A stretch of DNA of 55,228 nt from an uncultured bacterium (GTDB taxonomy: Bacteria; Bacillota; Clostridia; Lachnospirales; Lachnospiraceae). Shown in pieces: positions 7,991 to 17,056 of the stretch (its first letter is position 1; every line of letters begins with the position of its first letter). The stretch lies in contig CAMWUN010000021.1 of assembly GCA_947177425.1 (NCBI GenBank), positions 1 to 55,228 on the forward strand. Direction: 5' to 3'. The notes below the pieces were generated by a model, which saw nothing but the letters and a program-made list of their open reading frames with translations, had not been told where the DNA came from and did no database searches. Position numbers and translations under genes: made by a program.

Positions 7991-8842
7991 ATGATAATTA
8001 TGAAAAATCATTTCCATGCAATTTTCCCTAATGACAATTATCTTGATCTCAGACCCTATCAATATGGCTGGGAGATATGCTCACCACTACATTCCTTTGG
8101 CCCATTCATAAGGAATCACTATCTGTTCCATTATATAATCAGCGGATGTGGAATTTTGTATTCTCATGCCGTTAACGGTGATATTCATGAATACCAGCTT
8201 GAAGCAAATCAGGGATTTCTTATATGCCCCGGGCAGATTAATCTTTACACTGCCGATGCGGATCAGCCATGGAAATATGTATGGCTGGAATTTGATGGTA
8301 TGCGGGTCAGGGAATTTCTCTTAAAAGCGGGTCTTGACCAGGATCATCCTATTTACCGCCCTCAGACCATTGATCAGGGAACTTTACTGCAGGAGCATAT
8401 GCTTTATTTTACCAGCCATGCGGCCAAATCCTCTCTTCATTTAGTCGGACAGCTCTCTTTGTTCCTTGATGAGCTTATTGAATTTTCAGCAAACCGTCAG
8501 GAACTTGAGGAAACGAAAGAACATGATTATTATATTCATGAGGCCGTCATTTATATCCAGCAAAACTACCACCGCAATCTGTCCGTGGACGAAGTCGCAA
8601 ACTTCTGTAAGCTAAACCGTAACTATTTCAGCCGGCGTTTTAAAGAACTGATAGGAAGTACCCCGCAGGAATTTTTAATACAGCAGCGTCTAACCAAAGC
8701 TGCTGAACTGCTTAAGCTTACCAATCAGCCGATTAAAAATATCGCGGATCAATGCGGCTATCCAAATCAACTGCATTTTTCCCAGGCATTCAAGAAGCAC
8801 TATGGATTATCCCCCCGGGAGTGGCGTCAAAAAAATAGCTGA
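7991..8842 (+). CDS. AraC-family transcriptional regulator
   Basis: The 283-residue protein has an N-terminal cupin-like effector domain (about 10-150, with LEANQGFLICPGQ and WKYVWLEFDG) and a C-terminal double helix-turn-helix (about 180-282). The C-terminus shows the AraC signature: IADQCGYPNQLHFSQAFKKHYGLSPREWR. GGAG precedes two possible ATGs (7991 and 8000). It points toward the alpha-galactosidase operon, tail to tail. Proteins of this kind next to GH36 and Msm transporters usually activate them with the sugar as effector; that role is inferred from context. Confidence 0.9.
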   Translation: MIIMKNHFHAIFPNDNYLDLRPYQYGWEICSPLHSFGPFIRNHYLFHYIISGCGILYSHAVNGDIHEYQLEANQGFLICPGQINLYTADADQPWKYVWLEFDGMRVREFLLKAGLDQDHPIYRPQTIDQGTLLQEHMLYFTSHAAKSSLHLVGQLSLFLDELIEFSANRQELEETKEHDYYIHEAVIYIQQNYHRNLSVDEVANFCKLNRNYFSRRFKELIGSTPQEFLIQQRLTKAAELLKLTNQPIKNIADQCGYPNQLHFSQAFKKHYGLSPREWRQKNS

Positions 8843-8861
8843 CCACAAGCCAGCTATTTTT
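8831..8861 (+). terminator. Terminator overlapping the AraC gene stop codon
   Basis: A perfect 11-bp stem AAAAATAGCTG/CAGCTATTTTT with a 9-base loop starts inside the last codons of the AraC gene. A-rich and T-rich flanks would let it work in both directions, ending the convergent alpha-galactosidase operon too. Confidence 0.85.
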
Positions 8862-8867
8862 CTACTT

Positions 8868-8976
8868 ACAATAAGCTGGCCCGCGAAGCGTGACAGCGTT
8901 TGTTTAACAACGGACAGTTCGCAAATCGTACTGTCCGTTGTTTTAACATAAGGATGGCGGGCGCTGCCTGACATCC
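8868..8976. repeat. Composite of repeat families A and B
   Basis: A reversed family A unit (8868-8904) is followed by two family B hairpins. The first is a perfect 13-bp inverted repeat (8906-8918/8930-8942, core GGACAGT/ACTGTCC). The second has stem GGATG/CATCC (8952-8956/8972-8976). The same A-then-B order recurs at 15169 and 54840. Confidence 0.75.
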
Positions 8977-8983
8977 GTAGTTT

Positions 8984-11173
8984 TTATTTTGCTTTAAGAT
9001 AGAGTTGGATCGACTGATAATCTTCCCTGACTGCAGGAAGCGGATAGCCTGCATGCATCAGTATACTGCCGCTGTAAACTTCTTCCCCATAATTAATCTG
9101 GTACTCTTTGGAAGAATCCAGCCCTTTCAGATACAGTCTGCTAAAAGGGGAGGCCGGGCGGGCGCTGCCCATTACTACTGAAACCAGCGCTTCCTGTTTA
9201 TCTGCGGCCACATGTTCCCATGCTGTGAACAAATCTTTCCCAAAGGGATTACTTAACCGATAATAATCCCCCTGGCAGATTAACGCATAATGTGTTTTAT
9301 AACATTCCACCTGCCGCCGGATCTCCTCCTTTTCTGTCTCCGTACATTTACCCAAATCCATCTCGTAGCCAAAGGCTCCGCTCATAGCAACAATCCCACG
9401 TGTTTTCAGGGGTGTAATCCGCCCATTCTGCTCATTGGGCACAGCAGAAACATGGGCTCCCATGGTACAGGGCGGGTAGCAGAATGAAGTACCATATTGA
9501 ATCCGAAGCCGGTCAACGGCATCAGAGTCATCGCTACACCAAATCTGCGGCGTATAATAGAGCATTCCGCCATCAAATCTCCCGCCGCCCCCGCAACAGC
9601 CTTCGATAAGGATCTGTGGATAATCCCTGCGAATCCGTTCCAGCAGGTCATATACTCCTAAAACATACCTATGGTAAACCTCTCCCTGACGCTGCGGCGG
9701 CAAAGAGGCAGACCATACATCTGTCAGGCTCCGGTTCATGTCCCATTTGATATAGGCCACTGGAACATTTGAGAAAACAGCCTGTAACTGGCTATAAATA
9801 TGATCCCGGATATCTTTACGGGAAAAATCCAGTACAAGCTGTCCCCGCCCTCTGGCAGGATTCCGTCCTGGTATACGCAGTACCCAGTCAGGATGCTCTC
9901 TGTAGAGATCACTGTTTTCATTTACCATCTCCGGTTCCACCCATATACCAAATACCATTCCTGTATCATTGATTCTGCGAACCAGATTTTCCAGACCTCC
10001 GGGCAGCTTTGTTTCATTTACCTGCCAGTCGCCAAGGCCACTGTTATCATCATTGCGGCTGCCAAACCAGCCATCATCCATAACAAACAGTTCAATCCCC
10101 ATTTCTGATGCTTCTTTGGCAATATCCACCAGTTTATCCGTTGTAAAGTCAAAATAGGTGGCTTCCCAATTGTTAATTAAAACAGGTTTGCGTTTACTGC
10201 CATAAGGGTCGCGGAGCAAATGCTTTATTATGGCCCGGTGAAACTGCCTGCTCATCTGCCCGAAGCCTTCAGGCGAACATACCAATGCCGCTTCCGGGGA
10301 AACAAAAGCATCGCCATGTTCCAGCGTCCAGCAGAAATGACAGGGATTAATCCCCATCACAAGCCGGCTGCTCTCATATTGGCTGCACTCTACTGACGCT
10401 TCAAAATTACCGCTGTACAGAAGCATGGCGCCATAGCACAAACCGGCATCTTCATCTGCATTCTGGTCACAGAGCATGACAAAAGGATTATGCTGATGGC
10501 TGGAAGCTCCCCGTATACTTCCCACACTCTGTATCCCGGAGCGCAAAGGGCCGCGGTCAAGACAGCGTTCCATCAAATGATGTCCGTTAAAGGTGATGAA
10601 GTCCATATCAGACCGTAAAAAATCCAGACAAAGTGAAGCGCACCTGCACAGGCGGATCGGCACACTGCCATTATTTATCACTTTCACTGCACGGGTAATC
10701 AGGTCAAATTCTTCAAATACCCCAAAATACAATTCTACCGCCACACAGGCCGCCGCATCCTCCATATGGATAACCAGCGTATCTGCATCTTCTTTTCTTC
10801 CATAAAAAGCCGGCAGCTCCGGCAGCGCATATTTCCCTTTCTGCAAATCGTACCCCAGATACCGCAGATCGGCTGAATGGCTCCCATTAGGAAGTTCCAG
10901 TTCAATGGAAGGCAGACGAAAATCCCCCACCCCGCAGGTAGAATACTCCTGAGGCATGACATCAAGGGAATAAGTGCGATCCATTCCGGCTTCATTTGGA
11001 TTAGGAGAAAAACTGTAATCGGCACATTGGATTAGTCTGGAGAAATCACTGTTTTCAATACAGGAACCATAATAAGTATGCAGCAATACCCTGTAGCGAT
11101 CCACTTTCATCTGATAAACAGTATTACGGGTACGCAGTGTAAACAACTGATTTTGTTCATCATGTATAATCAT
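8984..11173 (-). CDS. Alpha-galactosidase, glycoside hydrolase family 36
   Basis: The 729-residue enzyme removes alpha-1,6-galactose from raffinose, stachyose or melibiose. The length and layout (N-terminal beta-supersandwich, catalytic barrel about 320-640, C-terminal beta domain) fit bacterial GH36. The nucleophile is D478 in YIKWDMNR and the acid/base is D548 in CSDDSDAVDR; MDDGWFGSRNDD and WQVNETKLPGG are further family marks. There is no signal peptide, so it acts on imported sugar. TAAGGAG precedes the ATG. It is the last gene of the transporter operon, 97 bases after the second permease. Confidence 0.96.
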   Translation of the reverse strand: MIIHDEQNQLFTLRTRNTVYQMKVDRYRVLLHTYYGSCIENSDFSRLIQCADYSFSPNPNEAGMDRTYSLDVMPQEYSTCGVGDFRLPSIELELPNGSHSADLRYLGYDLQKGKYALPELPAFYGRKEDADTLVIHMEDAAACVAVELYFGVFEEFDLITRAVKVINNGSVPIRLCRCASLCLDFLRSDMDFITFNGHHLMERCLDRGPLRSGIQSVGSIRGASSHQHNPFVMLCDQNADEDAGLCYGAMLLYSGNFEASVECSQYESSRLVMGINPCHFCWTLEHGDAFVSPEAALVCSPEGFGQMSRQFHRAIIKHLLRDPYGSKRKPVLINNWEATYFDFTTDKLVDIAKEASEMGIELFVMDDGWFGSRNDDNSGLGDWQVNETKLPGGLENLVRRINDTGMVFGIWVEPEMVNENSDLYREHPDWVLRIPGRNPARGRGQLVLDFSRKDIRDHIYSQLQAVFSNVPVAYIKWDMNRSLTDVWSASLPPQRQGEVYHRYVLGVYDLLERIRRDYPQILIEGCCGGGGRFDGGMLYYTPQIWCSDDSDAVDRLRIQYGTSFCYPPCTMGAHVSAVPNEQNGRITPLKTRGIVAMSGAFGYEMDLGKCTETEKEEIRRQVECYKTHYALICQGDYYRLSNPFGKDLFTAWEHVAADKQEALVSVVMGSARPASPFSRLYLKGLDSSKEYQINYGEEVYSGSILMHAGYPLPAVREDYQSIQLYLKAK

Positions 11174-11270
11174 AAAACACTCCTTATATATGCTTAAGAC
11201 TCATTCTCTGGCAGCTCCGGAGGACGATAACTTCCCCCGAAGCTGCCAATAGCAGAAAATAATGCATCTG

Positions 11271-12110
11271 TTATTTGCCGCCAGTCATGGCAATGCCTTC
11301 GATAAACTGTCTCTGGAAAATCAGATACAAAATAACCATGGGCAGCATAGCCAGCAGGCTTCCGGCCATTAACACCGGGAAGTTTGTGGAAAACTGACCT
11401 CTTAAGGTTGCCAGCCCTGAAGATAAGGTCATCATCTTCAGGTCAGAATTTACTACCAGAGGCCACATCAGGTCGCTATACGCAAACACTGCCGTAAACA
11501 CGGTCAGCGCAGCCACAGATGAACGTGTAAGGGGAAACATAATTTTTGAAAATGTCTGCCATTGGTTGCATCCATCCAGATAAGCGGCTTCACCTACTTC
11601 TTCCGGGATTGCCAGATAGGACTGGCGCAGAAAAAAGGTTCCAAAAGCACTGACAAGGCCAGGAAATACCAGCGCGGCTACTGAATTTGCAAATCCCAGC
11701 TTTGCCACCATCTGGTACTGGGGAATAATAAAAATCTGGCTGGGCAGCATCATCTGCATCAATACAATACCAAACAGAAAATTTTTGCCTTTAAATCTAA
11801 GTTTTGCAAAAGCGTAACCTGCCATAGAACTGAAAAGTACAGCAAAAATCACACGGAATATAATCATTAATATTGTGTTTATATACATATTTAAAAAGGG
11901 CAGACTTGCAATCGCTTCCGCAAAATTATCCGCCATAATCCGGCTGGGAAAGATTGTCGGAGGAATCTGCATACTTTCCGACACTGTTTTTGAACTGGTC
12001 AAAATCATCCAGACAAAAGGAAATATCATAATAATGGAACCAAAAATGAGGGCTGCATAAGTAATGATTTTTCCCATACGTTTTGAATTTTCCATAGATT
12101 TCTTTCGCAT
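11271..12110 (-). CDS. Sugar ABC transporter permease (MsmG type)
   Basis: The 279-residue protein has six predicted membrane segments and the permease loop motif EAAYLDGCNQWQTFSKIMFPL (the EAA motif that contacts the ATPase). It ends with QRQFIEGIAMTGGK, typical of the second permease in carbohydrate uptake family 1. AGGAGG lies six bases before the ATG. It pairs with the permease immediately upstream. No ATPase gene is in the cluster, so a shared MsmK-type ATPase encoded elsewhere probably powers it. Confidence 0.94.
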   Translation of the reverse strand: MRKKSMENSKRMGKIITYAALIFGSIIMIFPFVWMILTSSKTVSESMQIPPTIFPSRIMADNFAEAIASLPFLNMYINTILMIIFRVIFAVLFSSMAGYAFAKLRFKGKNFLFGIVLMQMMLPSQIFIIPQYQMVAKLGFANSVAALVFPGLVSAFGTFFLRQSYLAIPEEVGEAAYLDGCNQWQTFSKIMFPLTRSSVAALTVFTAVFAYSDLMWPLVVNSDLKMMTLSSGLATLRGQFSTNFPVLMAGSLLAMLPMVILYLIFQRQFIEGIAMTGGK

Positions 12111-12121
12111 TGTTGTCCCTC

Positions 12122-13012
12122 CTATACTTCGTAATTAACCCACTTTTTCTGGCCAATAAACTGGAAAACAGTGACAATACCGATAAGCAGCACTGTCCAG
12201 ACCGCAATTGCCGATCCGGATCCCCGGCTTCCAGCTACAAAGGACTCACGATAGAACAGGTAAATAAGGCTTTGCACACTGGTCAGTGCCGGATTTGTCT
12301 CCTCCACCATCATATAAATCAAATCATACACTTTCAGCGAAGTCATCAGACGCATAATCATCGTTACAAATAATGTAGGCGAGATCATAGGCAGTGTAAT
12401 TTTGAAAAACTGCGTAATCTTACCGGCCCCATCAATTGACGCCGCCTCATAATAAGATTTTGAGATGTTCTGCAGCCCCGACAAAAGCAAAACTGCGTCA
12501 TAGCCGATAGCACTCCAGATAGCTACAACAGCACATGATATTAACGCCACACGGGAGTCTGTAACCCAGGCTATCCGGGTACCCAGAATCTGATTGAGGA
12601 TACCATACTCACTGTTGAAAATCCAGCGCCACACCATGGTAATTGCCGCAGGCGCACAGACCATCGGCAGGAAAAAAATCGTCCGGAACCCACTTTTAAA
12701 ACTCACTCTGGCATTCAGAAGTATCGCTACCATCAGTGATAAAAAGATGCCGACAGGAACTGTCAGTATACAGAACAGCAAAGTATTGCCGGTCGCTCTC
12801 CAGAAATCACTGTCCCGGAACATGTTGATATAATTATCCAGGCCAATGAATTTATAATGTCCAAACCCCAAATGCTCACAGAAACTTGCATAAATTGTCT
12901 GAATAAAAGGCCATACATTCAATACAACCAGACCGATAATGGTAGGCGCCACCATAAGATATCCCCAATTTTGTTCACGTCTGGCCGCAGTAGATAATTT
13001 TCCGCTCTTCAT
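12122..13012 (-). CDS. Sugar ABC transporter permease (MsmF type)
   Basis: The 296-residue protein has six membrane segments, an N-terminal start typical of first permeases (WGYLMVAPTIIGLVVLNVWPF) and the loop motif YYEAASIDGAGKITQFFKITLP. It lies 14 bases after the solute-binding protein gene and 11 bases before the second permease. The three transporter genes and alpha-galactosidase read as one operon, which suggests an alpha-galactoside such as raffinose as substrate. Confidence 0.94.
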   Translation of the reverse strand: MKSGKLSTAARREQNWGYLMVAPTIIGLVVLNVWPFIQTIYASFCEHLGFGHYKFIGLDNYINMFRDSDFWRATGNTLLFCILTVPVGIFLSLMVAILLNARVSFKSGFRTIFFLPMVCAPAAITMVWRWIFNSEYGILNQILGTRIAWVTDSRVALISCAVVAIWSAIGYDAVLLLSGLQNISKSYYEAASIDGAGKITQFFKITLPMISPTLFVTMIMRLMTSLKVYDLIYMMVEETNPALTSVQSLIYLFYRESFVAGSRGSGSAIAVWTVLLIGIVTVFQFIGQKKWVNYEV

Positions 13013-13026
13013 ACAAAATCCTCCTT

Positions 13027-14322
13027 TCAGTTATCCGCCAGCTTCTTGGCGGTCTCCGTATCCACAATTGCCTGCATATTTTGCAGCCCTGTCATTAAAT
13101 CCTGTTCACCGGAATAAACTTTTGTGAGCTGATCCAAAACCTGGCTTTTCCACTTGGGACTTGCGGAATTGTACACTGCCTGAACAGCATAATCAAATTG
13201 TTCAAAAATGATATCCAGATCCAGTTTATCGTCATATGCATCAAATGCGCTCCGCCATGTTTCCTCTGTGCCCAGATATGCGGGAATTGCGGCGCCATTT
13301 TCTCCCTGGATGCGCTGTGCCTCCTCCGTTCCAAAATACTTAATTACATCTAAAGCTGCTTCCAGCTTTTTGCCATGGGCCCCTGTAGAATAACACAGTC
13401 CATTAGACATCGTAGCCCTTCCATCACCGCTAAGTGGATCCGGGCACTTTGGAAGTTTTGCAATATCCCATTTTCCACGCATTTCAGGATAATTTTCCAT
13501 TAGCTGTGGCAGGTTCCAGTTTCCTTCCATATACATAGCCCCGACTTCAGAGAAAAATGCTGTAGCAGGACTTGTTTCTGTAAAATATGTCTGTGCAGGA
13601 CACCAGTCGTAATTCTGCATTCCAACATAAAATTCCATTCCTTTCACAGAAGCAGGCTGCGTATACCCGGCAGATGTCCTGTCATCATTCAGAATATAAC
13701 CCCCTGCCTGGTAAACAAATGGCCAGTACCCAAGCTGGTCATCATTATAAGCCATGAAACCGTATTTGCCGGTGGCATTGTATATCTTTTCGGAAGCGCT
13801 GATCAGGTCATCCCATGTCCAGTCATCATTAGGATACGCAACGCCTGCCGCATCAAACATATCTTTGTTGTACACCAGATGCCCATTATCCTTGTCTTTT
13901 GGAACCCCATACATATTTCCGTCACTGCCACTGGCATTACTGCGGGAGATTTCGGAAAAATGATTCTCATAATAATTGGGATCTATATCATCATAGAGAT
14001 GAGTAACATCCGCCAGCATGCCAAAATCAGCATAGTACAAAAGCTGGTTGGTATGCATCCAGAAAATATCCGGCAAAGTATTGCTCTCAGCCGCCGCTTC
14101 CAGTTTTGTCCAATATTCATTCCAACTGGTAGCCTGTACTTCTATAATCACGTCAGGATGCTGTGCAGTATACGCATCGCACATGGCCTGCATCCCAGGA
14201 CGCTGGTAAACATCCCAGATCTGGAATGTCAGGTGAATTCTGCCGTCTGATGACCCGCACCCGGTCACAGACAGCATTAACAGTATGGAAAAAACAATGG
14301 CAATCATATGTAATTTTTTCAT
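13027..14322 (-). CDS. Sugar ABC transporter solute-binding lipoprotein (MsmE type)
   Basis: The 431-residue protein has a lipoprotein signal (MKKLHMIAIVF ... SVTGC, lipidated C22) and an extracellular-solute-binding family 1 fold, with FQIWDVYQRPGMQAMCDAY near the start and PNDDWTWDDLISASEKI in the middle. It captures the sugar outside the membrane for the two permeases. The frame is open 25 codons further upstream, but AAAAGGAG before 14322 and the signal peptide fix the start. It is the first gene of the operon. Confidence 0.94.
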   Translation of the reverse strand: MKKLHMIAIVFSILLMLSVTGCGSSDGRIHLTFQIWDVYQRPGMQAMCDAYTAQHPDVIIEVQATSWNEYWTKLEAAAESNTLPDIFWMHTNQLLYYADFGMLADVTHLYDDIDPNYYENHFSEISRSNASGSDGNMYGVPKDKDNGHLVYNKDMFDAAGVAYPNDDWTWDDLISASEKIYNATGKYGFMAYNDDQLGYWPFVYQAGGYILNDDRTSAGYTQPASVKGMEFYVGMQNYDWCPAQTYFTETSPATAFFSEVGAMYMEGNWNLPQLMENYPEMRGKWDIAKLPKCPDPLSGDGRATMSNGLCYSTGAHGKKLEAALDVIKYFGTEEAQRIQGENGAAIPAYLGTEETWRSAFDAYDDKLDLDIIFEQFDYAVQAVYNSASPKWKSQVLDQLTKVYSGEQDLMTGLQNMQAIVDTETAKKLADN

Positions 14323-14412
14323 GTATCTTCTCCTTTTCTGATATTTTGCTCTGCAATGTATAGAAAAGTGTCCGGACTCTGTCTCTATGCATCCCATTAA
14401 GTTGATGGAATA

Positions 14413-14518
14413 ATTATAATTTGTATGAAAGAATTCTGTAAATAAAGCCGTGTATCCAAAATATACTATGATTTTATAAAAGTGTGATTTTTATATATTA
14501 AAGTAAAATTTTTATATA
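14413..14518 (-). promoter_or_regulatory. Promoter and possible AraC operator of the alpha-galactoside operon
   Basis: On the minus strand TTTACA (14437-14442) and TATAAT (14413-14418) are 18 bp apart, about 90 bases before the binding-protein gene. Further upstream the plus-strand sequence TTTTTATATA occurs twice (14488-14497 and 14509-14518) with a 21-bp period, two helical turns. This is the arrangement used by AraC-type activators. The promoter is well supported; the operator is a guess. Confidence 0.6.
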
Positions 14519-14524
14519 ATATGG

Positions 14525-14600
14525 TTGACAGCCCCACCGTCAGTGATTAGACTAATATATGGAAAAATCTTAAAGATAGCCGCCAAAGGCGGCATGGAGG
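14525..14600 (+). promoter_or_regulatory. Promoter and leader hairpin of the GNAT gene
   Basis: TTGACA (14525-14530) and TAGACT (14548-14553) are spaced 17 bp. The short leader holds a GC-rich hairpin, GCCGCC-AAA-GGCGGC (14579-14593), ending three bases before the GGAGG at 14596-14600. The hairpin could limit ribosome access. Confidence 0.55.
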
Positions 14601-14606
14601 ATTATT

Positions 14607-15077
14607 ATGGAGATCAGACGTGCAAAAGAACAGGATATGGACGGAATCAACAACTTACTGATGCAGGTATGTCTGGTGCATCACAACGGACGCCCCGATT
14701 TATTTAAATACGGAGCAAAAAAATATACCGACGACCAGCTTAGGGCCATCATCCATGACAGCCAGCGGCCAATCTTTACCGCAGTAGATGAAAATGAAAA
14801 TGTTTTAGGATATGCTTTCTGTATTTTCCAGCAGCATATTGATGACAATATCCTGACTGATATTAAGACATTATATATTGATGATTTGTGCGTAGATGAA
14901 AAATTAAGGGGACAGCACATCGGCAGACACCTCTATGAAGCCGTGCTTGCCTTTGCCAGAGAGCAGCGTTGTTACAATGTGACATTAAATGTGTGGAGTT
15001 TAAACGAACCCGCCATGAAATTTTACCAGTCCTGCGGATTAAAACCACAGAAAGTAGGCATGGAAACCATTCTATAA
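14607..15077 (+). CDS. GNAT-family N-acetyltransferase
   Basis: The 156-residue protein matches the GNAT fold. The acetyl-CoA binding motif A is YIDDLCVDEKLRGQHIGRHLY (about 91-111), and motif B ends in SLNEPAMKFYQSCGLKPQK. The substrate cannot be predicted; small-molecule or protein N-acetylation are both possible. It has its own promoter and terminator, so it is a single-gene unit divergent from the sugar operon. Confidence 0.9.
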   Translation: MEIRRAKEQDMDGINNLLMQVCLVHHNGRPDLFKYGAKKYTDDQLRAIIHDSQRPIFTAVDENENVLGYAFCIFQQHIDDNILTDIKTLYIDDLCVDEKLRGQHIGRHLYEAVLAFAREQRCYNVTLNVWSLNEPAMKFYQSCGLKPQKVGMETIL

Positions 15078-15099
15078 TAACAACATTGATAATATATAG

Positions 15100-15130
15100 G
15101 CAGCCACCAGTTGTACTGTGGCTGCTTTTT
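15100..15130 (+). terminator. Rho-independent terminator after the GNAT gene
   Basis: The stem GCAGCCAC/GTGGCTGC (15100-15107/15118-15125) with a 10-base loop is followed by TTTTT. Confidence 0.88.
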
Positions 15131-15245
15131 CAATAAGACGACTTGCGCCAGCATGTCGGCGTTTGATTCCAATATACTGTCTCGCAAAGCATGGCAGCGT
15201 TTGTTTAACATAAGGACAGGGCGCGGAATGTACTGTCCGTTGTTA
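15131..15245. repeat. Repeat families A and B between convergent genes
   Basis: Two reversed family A units (about 15131-15165 and 15169-15205) are followed by a family B hairpin with stem GGACAG/CTGTCC (15214-15219/15233-15238) and the usual flanks AACATAA and GTTGTT. Confidence 0.7.
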
Positions 15246-15262
15246 ACATAAGGGTTTGTTTG

Positions 15263-15985
15263 TTACCGCAGGAAAATATCATAAATAACAGGCACAATCA
15301 GTGCCGGAAGCATATTCCCCACCCGGAATTTCTTGCCAAAGCCGATATTGACTCCCACACAGAAAATCAATACCGACCCGATAAAGGTCAGGTCATCTAT
15401 AACCGTCTGGCTGATAAAGGATCCCAAAAACGCGGCTGTTAAGGTTATGGCTCCCTGATATAAGAATACAGGCAGGGCTGAAAAGACTGCCCCAACCCCG
15501 TAGGCCGCCGCAAAGACCACCACAATAATCATATCAAGAACTGCTTTAGCAGTAAGCAGTGAATAGTCCCCGCTGATGCCGTCCTGAATGGCGCCCACAA
15601 TTGCCATGGCTCCAATACAGATAATCAGGGACACATTCACAAACCCTTCTACAAACAGATTATCATTTTCGGCCTTTACCGCTTTCTTAATCTTCTCCCC
15701 AAGGATATCCATTTTCTGTTCTATCCCTATCCATTCGCCCAAAAGCGCCCCCAGCACAAGAGAAAGGATGAGGAGCATTGTTCCCTGGACAGAAAACTTT
15801 CCCTCCTCAAAAACAAGCATTTTGGCCAATGCGCCTCCGGCACCGATAAAAACTGTCGCCACACCGCACGCCTGCATCATAATCTCCTGCATGTTTTTCT
15901 TTATCCCGTTTTTCAGTCCCATTCCAATCAGACCGCCTGCTATTACGGCTGCCGTGTTGATAATCGTTCCAATCCCTATTATCAT
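15263..15985 (-). CDS. DUF554 family membrane protein
   Basis: The 240-residue protein has about six to seven membrane segments and begins MIIGIGTIINTAAVIAGG, the typical start of DUF554 (YdfK/YqgA-like) proteins. Its function is unknown. It begins three bases after the stop of the HD-domain gene, so the two are probably co-transcribed. Confidence 0.85.
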   Translation of the reverse strand: MIIGIGTIINTAAVIAGGLIGMGLKNGIKKNMQEIMMQACGVATVFIGAGGALAKMLVFEEGKFSVQGTMLLILSLVLGALLGEWIGIEQKMDILGEKIKKAVKAENDNLFVEGFVNVSLIICIGAMAIVGAIQDGISGDYSLLTAKAVLDMIIVVVFAAAYGVGAVFSALPVFLYQGAITLTAAFLGSFISQTVIDDLTFIGSVLIFCVGVNIGFGKKFRVGNMLPALIVPVIYDIFLR

Positions 15986-15988
15986 GGC

Positions 15989-16567
15989 CTATTCCATTTC
16001 TTCCTGTATCTGTTTTTCGCAGGAACGCATTGCAAGAATGGTCTTTTCAAATAAATCATTCAGTTCCCACCCCAGCGCTTCCGCTCCCTTTGCAATCACG
16101 TCACGGGAACATCCTGCAGCAAACTTTTTATCTTTAAATTTCTTCTTTACACTGGAAACCTCCATGTCCATCACGCTCTTTGAAGGACGCATAAGAGCTG
16201 CCGCACCGATAAGCCCGGTAAGTTCGTCCACTGCAAACAATACCTTCTCCATTTCATGTTCCGGTCTGATATCACTGCAAAGGCCGTATCCATGGGAGCA
16301 GACGGAATGAATCATATCCTCAGATACACCACCCTCCCTCAAAAGTTCAGGCGCTTTCACACAGTGCTGTTCCGGGTATAATTCAAAATCAATATCATGC
16401 AAAAGTCCGGTAACTGCCCAATAGTCCGCCTCACTGCCATACCCCAGCTCATTGGCATACCAGCGCATAACACCCTCCACCGTAAGGGCGTGCTGGATAT
16501 GGAAAGGTTCCTTGTTGTATTTCTTTAATAATGCAAGCGCTTCTTCCCTTGTCAGATTGTTTTCCAT
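15989..16567 (-). CDS. HD-domain hydrolase
   Basis: The 192-residue protein has the HD metal-binding pattern: H26 in IQHALTVEGVMR, the H57-D58 pair in TGLLHDID, and later histidines in VCSHGYG. It belongs to the group of small predicted HD phosphohydrolases annotated as HDIG-domain proteins; the substrate is unknown. A cysteine-containing tail follows the core. It lies upstream of the DUF554 gene and downstream of the DUF3021 gene (24-base gap). Confidence 0.85.
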   Translation of the reverse strand: MENNLTREEALALLKKYNKEPFHIQHALTVEGVMRWYANELGYGSEADYWAVTGLLHDIDFELYPEQHCVKAPELLREGGVSEDMIHSVCSHGYGLCSDIRPEHEMEKVLFAVDELTGLIGAAALMRPSKSVMDMEVSSVKKKFKDKKFAAGCSRDVIAKGAEALGWELNDLFEKTILAMRSCEKQIQEEME

Positions 16568-16591
16568 TGTGTATCATCCTCCGTTTACCCG

Positions 16592-17056
16592 TTAACTATT
16601 TGTTTTTCTTCCGCAGTCATTATAGCACAATTGCTGATTTTGGTAAACCTTTAGCTTTTCGTTAAAGAGAGCGGCGCTTCTTAGGTCGTTCATCCATATT
16701 ACCCCGTAGACCGTCACGAAAACTATGGCAATCGCCAGGGCAAGAACGCAGAATTCCATCAGGGAAAATGTAATGCCACAGACATAATTAAGTCCAAATA
16801 CCATCGTCTCTATCATAAGAAGGTGAATCAGCCTGCGGAATAAAACCTGCCTGATGCCAAGTTCCTTTTTTGAATTAGTAACGGCTCCGAACAAAACGGA
16901 GAAAAAACCAAAAAACGGAGGGGAAAAGAAGGCGTCATAGCCTATCTTCTCCTCCGGGAAAAACAGCATCCCCATGACCCCCTCCAAAATCGTGATACAG
17001 GCGGTACAGACTAAAAATGTTATTACGAATTCCGGCAAAGTGTCTCTACGCTTCAT
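16592..17056 (-). CDS. DUF3021 membrane protein, partner of the LytTR regulator
   Basis: The 154-residue protein has four hydrophobic segments and resembles DUF3021. In streptococcal LytTR regulatory systems (BrsRM, HdrRM) the membrane partner inhibits the LytTR activator encoded next to it. The gene overlaps the LytTR gene by 11 bases, which supports that pairing. The start is ATG at 17056, with GGGAGG eight bases upstream; a GTG directly before it is an alternative. A 25-residue polar tail faces the cytoplasm. Confidence 0.78.
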   Translation of the reverse strand: MKRRDTLPEFVITFLVCTACITILEGVMGMLFFPEEKIGYDAFFSPPFFGFFSVLFGAVTNSKKELGIRQVLFRRLIHLLMIETMVFGLNYVCGITFSLMEFCVLALAIAIVFVTVYGVIWMNDLRSAALFNEKLKVYQNQQLCYNDCGRKTNS

